The notes beneath the pieces were generated by a model, which worked only from the letters and a program-made list of their open reading frames with translations, searched no databases and was not told the origin of the DNA. The translations under genes were made by a program, and so were the position numbers. This document shows positions 7,638 to 15,703 of a DNA stretch of 18,459 nt, one piece after another. The DNA is from DALYLB01 sp033763135 (GTDB lineage Bacteria > Acidobacteriota > Blastocatellia > RBC074). The DNA lies in assembly GCA_033763135.1 (NCBI GenBank), contig JANRKY010000357.1, positions 1 through 18,459 of the forward strand, in the 5' to 3' direction. The first letter of the stretch is position 1. Each line of letters opens with the position of its first letter.

Positions 7638-7883
7638 ATGCCTCAAGTCATGACAAAAGAAGAAGCGCGACTCTTCCGATCCAGGTGGCAGCTGGCGAAC
7701 GAGCGGATCGCAGAGGAGATCCGGGGGACGCCGATGGTCGAAAAACTTCGTCAACTGGCAATCATGTTCCAGGCCGGCCAGGCTCTCGGATGGACGGAAC
7801 GAATGCGCGCTGGCGAAGAAGAGATACAACAACGCTGGCAACGATTGCGAGAGCGGATGCATGAACGATCTCAAACTTCCTGA
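7638..7883 (+). CDS. Small hypothetical protein, partner of the downstream nucleotidyltransferase
   Basis: 81 residues, charged and predicted mostly helical, with the core RFRSRWQLANE-like segment (about 12-22), then EEIRGTPMVEKLRQLAIMFQ and a glutamate/arginine-rich tail. No known domain was recognised. Its 3' end overlaps the start of the nucleotidyltransferase gene by 23 bp, so the two are surely translated from one message. I recall similar short proteins preceding AbiEii-like nucleotidyltransferases, with EELR-TP-xxKLRQLA-type cores; this is memory, not a search. A role as the antitoxin or regulator of a toxin-antitoxin pair is inferred from order and overlap only. ATG 7650 is an alternative start. 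The 144-bp gap before it (7494-7637) shows nothing convincing. Confidence 0.7.
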   Translation: MPQVMTKEEARLFRSRWQLANERIAEEIRGTPMVEKLRQLAIMFQAGQALGWTERMRAGEEEIQQRWQRLRERMHERSQTS

Positions 7884-8511
7884 GTTGTTTCCAGAAGCGC
7901 TTCGATCCCTCTTCGAATGGCTCGACGCGGAGCGGACGCCGGGCACGTCCATTGGCGGCGTGGCGGTCTCGCTGATCGCTCAGCCGCGAGCGACGCAGGA
8001 CATCGACGCCGTGATCTGGCTGGAAGAGCGCGAATGGGGACCTTTCCTGGAAACGGGAAAAAAGCACGGAATTATCCCGCGAATCAATGACGCCCTGGAC
8101 TTTGCGCGGAAATCGAGGGTGCTTCTCTTAAAGCACGACGTCTCCGGAATCAATATCGATATCTCCATGGGCGGGCTTGAATTCGAGCGAGAAATGATTG
8201 AACGGTCAACGAGGCTTCTCGTTGGCGGGTTGTCGATCCGGATTCCCACACCGGAGGATCTGCTCATCACCAAAGCGGTCGCCCAGCGGCCCAAGGATAT
8301 GGCCGATATCGACGCCATTCTCATCGCCGTACCCGACCTGGATCTTGCCCGAGTCCGGTATTGGGTTCAGCAATTCGCCGATGCGCTGGAGATGCCCGAG
8401 ATCGCCGACAACCTGGAAACGAAGCTACGCCATCATTCATCCCCACCTCCCCTGATCCAAAAGACTGCGAAGAAATCACGAAAAGCGGGACAGCGGAAAA
8501 AGCAGCCATGA
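7861..8511 (+). CDS. Nucleotidyltransferase-fold protein, AbiEii/DUF6036-like
   Basis: 216 residues. The nucleotidyltransferase signature is spread as in minimal or AbiEii-like members: IGGVAVSLIA (G32-G33), then D47-I-D49 in TQDIDAVIW as the metal pair, and D100 in GINIDISMGG as a likely third carboxylate. TPEDLLITKAVAQRPKDMADIDAI (about 130-153) is the helix typical of AbiEii/DUF6036-type proteins, with K138, K145 and D149/D151. The C-terminal tail is strongly basic (KKSRKAGQRKKQP). Some relatives are type IV toxins that modify tRNA; others are uncharacterised. All catalytic acids appear intact. The upstream 81-residue gene overlaps it by 23 bp, and the stop codon overlaps an ATG (8508) of a decayed reading frame. 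Confidence 0.8.
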   Translation: MNDLKLPELFPEALRSLFEWLDAERTPGTSIGGVAVSLIAQPRATQDIDAVIWLEEREWGPFLETGKKHGIIPRINDALDFARKSRVLLLKHDVSGINIDISMGGLEFEREMIERSTRLLVGGLSIRIPTPEDLLITKAVAQRPKDMADIDAILIAVPDLDLARVRYWVQQFADALEMPEIADNLETKLRHHSSPPPLIQKTAKKSRKAGQRKKQP

Positions 8512-8671
8512 CCTGCACCAAAGACCTGATCGATTTGAACGTGGGCATTCCCTGCAGGCTCGCAGGCCGCGGCGAGGTTCAGGTTCTCGTCACCGTCGAT
8601 GGCAAGACGGCCAATCCGGTGACGGTGCGGAGTCAGCAGCCCCGAGGGGCAAAAAAACCGCACGTCTGTTC
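8508..8671 (+). pseudogene. Remnant resembling the C-terminal domain of TIGR03437-type surface proteins
   Basis: In the frame starting at ATG 8508 (ATGA overlap with the nucleotidyltransferase stop) the translation includes LAGRGEVQVLVTVDGKTANPVTV at about 8567-8635. GRGEVxVxxTVDGxxANPVTV closely resembles the end of the TIGR03437/IPT-like domains found in many Acidobacteriota secreted proteins, as remembered. Only one edge of that domain is present, without a signal peptide. The frame then runs into the 3' end of ptsI on the other strand (to 8735). I read it as a fragment left by a rearrangement; a real short coding region is less likely. Confidence 0.4.
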
Positions 8672-10468
8672 TCAGATGAAATGCGCGGCCGCGAAGAACT
8701 GGGAGCCGAGGTCGGCCAGATGCGTCTGGACGTAGCGATGGACCTCGGCGGGGGTGTTGAGTTTGATGGCGCCGCGGGCGATCTTCTGGGCGTCTTCGAG
8801 ACGGATGGAGCGGACGAGACGGCGGATCGCGGGGATCGCGGTCGGCGTCATGCTCAGATCCTTGAGGCCGAGGCCCAGGAGAATGATGACCTGGGCGGGA
8901 TTGGAGGCCATTTCGCCGCAGACGTTGAGCGGGATCTGCATCTTGCGGGCGGCGTTGGCGACAAAGCGAATGGCGCGCAGCACGGCCGGATGCATGGGAT
9001 CGAAGAGTTCGTCGACGTTTTCGTTGCCGCGATCGACGGCGAGCAGGCTCTGGGTCAGATCGTTGGTGCCGAGGCTGAAGAAATCGGCTTCGCGGGCCAG
9101 GGTCTCGGCCAGCACGACGGCCGCGGGCACCTCGATCATCACGCCGACATCGACGTCCTCGGCGTGCGGGATCTGCTCTTCGCGAAGCCCGCGCGAGACG
9201 TCGGAGATGATCTTCTTCGCCTGCCGAACCTCGTCGGGGTTCGAGACGAACGGCAGCAGAATCTTCAATCGGGAGTTCTCGCCATTGTGGCGTCCCGCGC
9301 GCAGAATGGCGCGGATCTGGGTGCGAAAGACGTCCTGTTCCTTCAGCGAGAGGCGGATCGCCCGCAGCCCCAGGGCCGGGTTCGGCTCGGGCTTGAATCC
9401 TTCGAGATGCAGCTTGTCGCCGCCGAGATCGAAGGTGCGAATCACGGCGCCGTCCTCGCCGCACATCTGCGCGAGAAAGCGATAGGCCTCGAACTGCTCC
9501 TCCTCGGTCGGCAGCCCCGTCACGGCCTGCGCGTAGAGAAACTCCGAGCGATAGAGCCCGACGCCCGCGGCGTTGAAGCGGCGGAACGCCTCGATCTCCT
9601 CCAGCAGCTCGATGTTCGCGCGCAGCTTGATCTCGTGCCCGTCGCAGGTGACCGGCGGAAGCTCGCGCTCCTCGATGTCGTGGAGCTGCTGCTGCTTCTG
9701 GCGCGCCTGCTGCTCGGAATAGAATCGCAGCGTCTCGGGCACCGGATTGAGAATCACCTGGCCCGTCGTGCCGTCGATGATGATCGTCTCGCCCGATCGC
9801 AGATGCGACGACAGCTCGCGAACCCCCACGACCGCGGGAATATTGACGCTTCGCGCAATGATCGAGGTGTGCGACGCCCAGCCGCCCGCCTTCGTCACGA
9901 ACCCGAGCACCCGCCGCGGATCGAGGTCCGCCGCCACCGAGGGCAGCAGGTCGTTCGCCACGATGATCGCGTTGTTCGCCAGTTCGTTCAGATCGCGGGT
10001 CTTGGAGCCGGACAGAATCTTGATCAATCGATACGAGACGTCCTCGATGTCGCTCCCGCGCTCGCGCAGATAGTCGTCGGTGATCTGCGCGTAGACTTCC
10101 AGCAGTTGATCCGTGACGGCCTTGATCGCCCACTCGGCGTTCGTCTTGTTCTCGCGGATCATCCCCTCGACCTTCTGCCAGAGACTGTTGTCTTCGAGCA
10201 TCAAGAGGTGCGATTCCAGAATGTATTCCCGCTCCGCGCCGAGGGCGGCGCGGACCCGGTCCATGGCGTCGCGAACCTGCTGCTTCGCCTTGTCGACCGC
10301 GCCGCGAAATCGGGCGACCTCCGATTCGATCTGCTGCACCGGAACGAACATCCGCACGAGGCGCCCGCGCGAATCGTCCACCAGAAACGCCCTGCCAATC
10401 GCGACGCCCGGGCACGCCCCTATTCCATCGAACCTTTTTTCGGTGTTTGCCCCAGCTAAGCCACGCAT
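8672..10468 (-). CDS. ptsI: PTS enzyme I, phosphoenolpyruvate-protein phosphotransferase
   Basis: 598 residues. Enzyme I takes phosphate from PEP onto a histidine and passes it to HPr in the cytoplasm. The N-terminal HPr-binding and phosphohistidine domain runs to about 250. The active-site histidine is H200 in AGGWASHTSIIARS. The C-terminal PEP-binding barrel carries LYRSEFLY, RTFDLGGDK, NPALGLRAIRLSL, VGVMIEVPAA, FFSLGTNDLTQ and the conserved cysteine in LNVCGEMASNP. There is no N-terminal GAF domain, so this is ordinary EI and not the PtsP form. GAGG at -10 from ATG 10468 is a good ribosome binding site. It is the last gene of the cluster, 18 bp after ptsH. Confidence 0.96.
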   Translation of the reverse strand: MRGLAGANTEKRFDGIGACPGVAIGRAFLVDDSRGRLVRMFVPVQQIESEVARFRGAVDKAKQQVRDAMDRVRAALGAEREYILESHLLMLEDNSLWQKVEGMIRENKTNAEWAIKAVTDQLLEVYAQITDDYLRERGSDIEDVSYRLIKILSGSKTRDLNELANNAIIVANDLLPSVAADLDPRRVLGFVTKAGGWASHTSIIARSVNIPAVVGVRELSSHLRSGETIIIDGTTGQVILNPVPETLRFYSEQQARQKQQQLHDIEERELPPVTCDGHEIKLRANIELLEEIEAFRRFNAAGVGLYRSEFLYAQAVTGLPTEEEQFEAYRFLAQMCGEDGAVIRTFDLGGDKLHLEGFKPEPNPALGLRAIRLSLKEQDVFRTQIRAILRAGRHNGENSRLKILLPFVSNPDEVRQAKKIISDVSRGLREEQIPHAEDVDVGVMIEVPAAVVLAETLAREADFFSLGTNDLTQSLLAVDRGNENVDELFDPMHPAVLRAIRFVANAARKMQIPLNVCGEMASNPAQVIILLGLGLKDLSMTPTAIPAIRRLVRSIRLEDAQKIARGAIKLNTPAEVHRYVQTHLADLGSQFFAAAHFI

Positions 10469-10486
10469 GAATCGGCCCTCATTGTG

Positions 10487-10762
10487 TCACTCTTCACCGA
10501 AGCCGCTTTCGATCAGCTCGCACATCGCCCCCAGGGCGGACGCCTCGTCCGGACCTTCGACGATGATCTCGATCACCGTCCCCTGCGAGGCTGCCAGCAT
10601 CAGGATGCCGAAGATGCTTCGGGCATCCGCCGTTTTGTGCCGTGAATCAGAACGAGCGAGCAGTATATTGCTCTCATAACCGTTTGCGAGTTTCACCACC
10701 TTCGCCGCCGCTCGCGCGTGCAGTCCCAAACGGTTTCGTATCGTGAGGGTACGTTGTTGCAT
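10487..10762 (-). CDS. ptsH: PTS phosphocarrier protein HPr
   Basis: 91 residues from ATG 10762; an upstream ATG at 10807 would add 15 residues foreign to the family. The phosphorylated histidine is H15 in LGLHARAAAK, followed by the required R17. The proline that normally follows R17 is alanine here. The serine-site region reads ARSIFGILML, so S49 is the counterpart of the regulatory Ser46 of Gram-positive HPr, with about three extra residues before it. HPr carries phosphate from EI to IIA proteins. No strong Shine-Dalgarno site precedes 10762, and the gene lies 56 bp after the IIA gene. Confidence 0.93.
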   Translation of the reverse strand: MQQRTLTIRNRLGLHARAAAKVVKLANGYESNILLARSDSRHKTADARSIFGILMLAASQGTVIEIIVEGPDEASALGAMCELIESGFGEE

Positions 10763-10818
10763 TTCAAGATAACAGCAATGACAAGCGGCGGGGAGGCCGC
10801 GCCTCACCCGTCGGCGTG

Positions 10819-11247
<429 letters not shown>

Positions 11248-11266
11248 AAAACCTCAACCCAAAGGG

Positions 11267-11290
11267 AGGGCAGGCACGGGGGCCTGCCCT
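11267..11290 (-). other. Intercistronic stem-loop between rapZ and the IIA gene
   Basis: A perfect 9-bp stem (11267-11275 with 11282-11290) closes a 6-nt loop. Its base touches the rapZ stop codon (11290-11292). No U-tract follows on the minus strand, so it is not a standard intrinsic terminator. It could stabilise or process the message between rapZ and the PTS genes. Confidence 0.45.
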
Positions 11291-12150
11291 TACTTCTTGA
11301 CATCCCGGTGCATGACCCGCGCGTGAAATCCCTCGCGATTGAGATGCTTGCCGAGAGCGTTTGCGACCGCGACGGAGCGGTGCTTTCCGCCGGTGCACCC
11401 GACGGCGACGGTAACATAACTCTTCCCTTCGCGTTGATAAAGGGGAACGAGATAATCGAGCAGATCCTCGAATCGGTGAATCGTCTCGCGCACCTCGTCG
11501 CTCTTGTTCAGATAGTCGATCACCGGCTGGTCATTTCCGGTCATCGGCTTGAGTTCCGGAACGAAATGCGGGTTGGGCAGAAAGCGGACATCGAAGACCA
11601 GATCCGCGTCGAGCGGAACGCCGAACTTGAAGCCGAAACTGAGGACGGTCAGTTCGGTCTTGGCCTCGACGTTTTCGGGCGCGAACCGCGTCCGCAGCCA
11701 GGACCGGAGCGTGTGGACCGTATGATCGGAGGTGTCGATGACGACATCGGCCAGGGCGCGGATCGGGAGCAGTTTTTCCCGTTCTTCGAGAATCGCCTCG
11801 CTCACCCGGCCCTCGCCGAGGGGATGCGGGCGGCGCGTCTCGCTGTACCGGCGCTGAAGCGCGGCGTCGCTCGCTTCGAGAAAGAGCACGGTCGCCTCCA
11901 GATCGTCGCGGCCGCGGAGTTGCGCGTAGACCTGCGGGAAGCTTTCGAGAAACTCGCCTTCGCGAATATTGACGCCGAGCGCGGCGCGGGTAATGCCCGT
12001 CTCCTTGCGATCGAAGAGGGTGACGAAGCTCGGGATGAGCTGGACCGGCAGATTGTCCACGCAGAAATAGCCGAGATCTTCAAAGACGTTCATCGCGGAG
12101 GACATCCCGGACCCGCTCAAGCCAGTAAGAATAATCAGTTGAGGAACCAT
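11290..12150 (-). CDS. rapZ: RapZ/YvcJ-family nucleotide-binding protein (RNase adapter type)
   Basis: 286 residues, the usual family length. The N-terminal P-loop domain starts ILTGLSGSGMSS, then EDLGYFCVDNLP (24-35), a family signature. The Walker A lysine is replaced by M16; the codon is ATG, one base from AAG. The C-terminal domain has GFKFGVPLDADLVFDVRFLPNP and GCTGGKHRSVAVA (G251 onward), which in E. coli RapZ belongs to the RNA- and glucosamine-6-phosphate-sensing domain. In enterobacteria RapZ targets the sRNA GlmZ to RNase E; in most other phyla its role is unclear, though it often lies beside PTS genes as here. Function beyond the family name is not established for this organism. 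Confidence 0.93.
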   Translation of the reverse strand: MVPQLIILTGLSGSGMSSAMNVFEDLGYFCVDNLPVQLIPSFVTLFDRKETGITRAALGVNIREGEFLESFPQVYAQLRGRDDLEATVLFLEASDAALQRRYSETRRPHPLGEGRVSEAILEEREKLLPIRALADVVIDTSDHTVHTLRSWLRTRFAPENVEAKTELTVLSFGFKFGVPLDADLVFDVRFLPNPHFVPELKPMTGNDQPVIDYLNKSDEVRETIHRFEDLLDYLVPLYQREGKSYVTVAVGCTGGKHRSVAVANALGKHLNREGFHARVMHRDVKK

Positions 12151-12190
12151 AATGCAGTGAGGGTGGGGCGATCAGGTTAGTAATTGACGC

Positions 12191-12262
12191 CGGCAGTCGG
12201 CAGAAGGCAGTCGGAAAGGAGGTTGAAGATTGAACTGCCTTTCGCATTCTGCCTTCTGCCGG
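12191..12262. repeat. Heptad-type array with inverted arm in the rapZ-hpf gap
   Basis: The left arm has three 7-bp units from 12191 (CGGCAGT, CGGCAGA, AGGCAGT). The right arm is inverse: 12198-12210 pairs perfectly with 12249-12261 (13 bp). CGGCAGT has the same CGGNNGT form as the CGGTTGT units at 2933-2967. It fills much of the 120-bp gap between rapZ and hpf, the position where hprK is found in many comparable clusters. Confidence 0.65.
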
Positions 12263-12270
12263 CGACATTT

Positions 12271-12858
12271 TCAAGGCTCAATCAGGCCGAAATTCCCGTC
12301 CTTGCGCTTATAGAGCACGCCCACGCGGTCGGTTTCGGCGTTCCGGAAGACGAGAAACTGCTCGGCGGCGTCCTGAACCCGCATCATCGCCTCCTCGGGC
12401 GTCATCGGTTTGACGGTATAACGGCGCGAGCGAACGATGCGCGGCCCGGCGGGTTCGGCGGCCTCGACGGCATCCGCCGGCCGGGGCGCGGCCTTGCCGC
12501 CGCCCTTGCCGTTGGCCTTGCCGTTGCCCGCGCCGGAAGCCGCCTTTGTGATCGGCGTCGCGTGATGCTTGCGATCGATGATCTTTCCCTTCACCTTGAC
12601 CGCCTGGCGCTGCAACCGCTCGATCGCCTGCGTCGCCGAGGCATACATATCGGTCGTGTCTGCCTTGCTCGTCAGCGACCGATCCTTCCAGTGAATGACG
12701 ATCTCGGCCACATGCCGGTGATGCTTGCCGACGCTCAAAATGACATGGGCGCGGTCCGCCGTGTCGAGCAGCGTGTCGAGCTTCTTGAAATGGTCCGTTA
12801 CGTGTTTTTTGATGGCGGGAGAAACGGTGAAATTACGTCCTGTGAATTCGATCTTCAT
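12271..12858 (-). CDS. hpf: Ribosome hibernation promoting factor, long form
   Basis: 195 residues, the long HPF type. The N-terminal S30AE domain (about 1-98) opens MKIEFTGRNFTVSPAIKKHV and includes DMYASATQAIERLQRQ. A glycine/alanine/lysine-rich linker follows (about 105-135). The C-terminal dimerisation domain (about 140-195) ends with EQFLVFRNAETDRVGVLYKRKDG. Long HPF binds 30S subunits and pairs 70S ribosomes into inactive 100S dimers under nutrient stress. AGGAG lies 8 bases before ATG 12858. In this location hpf is often controlled with rpoN just upstream. Confidence 0.96.
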   Translation of the reverse strand: MKIEFTGRNFTVSPAIKKHVTDHFKKLDTLLDTADRAHVILSVGKHHRHVAEIVIHWKDRSLTSKADTTDMYASATQAIERLQRQAVKVKGKIIDRKHHATPITKAASGAGNGKANGKGGGKAAPRPADAVEAAEPAGPRIVRSRRYTVKPMTPEEAMMRVQDAAEQFLVFRNAETDRVGVLYKRKDGNFGLIEP

Positions 12859-12989
12859 CTTCGAGGCTCCTGTTTGTTGCGGCCCGTCTGTCGGGGCGTG
12901 CAGGCGGGCGTGCCTTGTCCAATCGGACGTTTGTCAAGGTGGGCGGGACAATGGGTGAGTGGCGACCCGGCGGACGACCGGGCCGCTTG

Positions 12990-14608
<1,619 letters not shown>

Positions 14609-14630
<22 letters not shown>

Positions 14631-14701
14631 AGCATCCTGATTTCCGGGCTGATATCCGGGCTGAATTCCGGCCTGATTTCCGGGCTCATTTCCGGGCTCA
14701 T
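14609..14701 (-). CDS. Possible upstream reading frame of tetrapeptide repeats overlapping the rpoN start
   Basis: Starting at ATG 14701 the 12-bp array reads as tetrapeptides (SPEM, SPEI, RPEF, SPDI, SPEI) followed by RMLCRFNSV and a TAG at 14609-14611. This gives 30 residues, and the frame overlaps the first 22 bases of rpoN in another frame. Only a weak GGA lies before the ATG. No homolog was recognised. It may simply be what a 12-bp repeat looks like when translated. Confidence 0.2.
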
Positions 14702-14710
14702 TTCCGGGGG
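14639..14710. repeat. Six tandem 12-bp repeats in the rpoN leader
   Basis: Six consecutive 12-bp units of the type GATTTCCGGGCT run without gaps (14639, 14651, 14663, 14675, 14687, 14699). Changes are confined to one to three positions per unit. The array stands in the 148-bp gap between lptB and rpoN and ends directly next to the rpoN ribosome binding site. A change in copy number would alter leader length but not the rpoN product. It has no inverted arm, unlike the other short-repeat elements here. Confidence 0.85.
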
Positions 14711-14778
14711 CTGACGGGGCGGGCAGCGTTCAATGGCCTCCGGCGCCAGCCGGAATCGACCTCCGCTCTTCCAGACCC

Positions 14779-15570
<792 letters not shown>

Positions 15571-15703
15571 CTCTCCATATTATCGCCGTTCTCGCCGATC
15601 GGGAGAGACCGGAGACGACTTGCCGCCACTTCATGCGAACGGATTGAAACTCGCGTTTGATGTCAGGCTCAAAATTCCCAAGGACTGCGATCCCACGAGC
15701 GGC

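Noticed and set aside
8639..8657. GC-rich hairpin followed by seven A residues, resembling a terminator between the nucleotidyltransferase and ptsI
   Set aside because: The A-run lies on the wrong side: for ptsI transcription the T-run would come before the stem, and for the + strand it is A, not T. The loop is also only about 2 nt.
10763..10807. Upstream ATG giving a 106-residue HPr
   Set aside because: HPr proteins begin a few residues before the first beta strand; the 10762 start puts the active histidine at position 15 exactly as expected.
12966..12982. Small stem-loop after rpoN
   Set aside because: The stem is only 5 bp and there is no U-tract; hpf follows in the same cluster, so termination is not expected.
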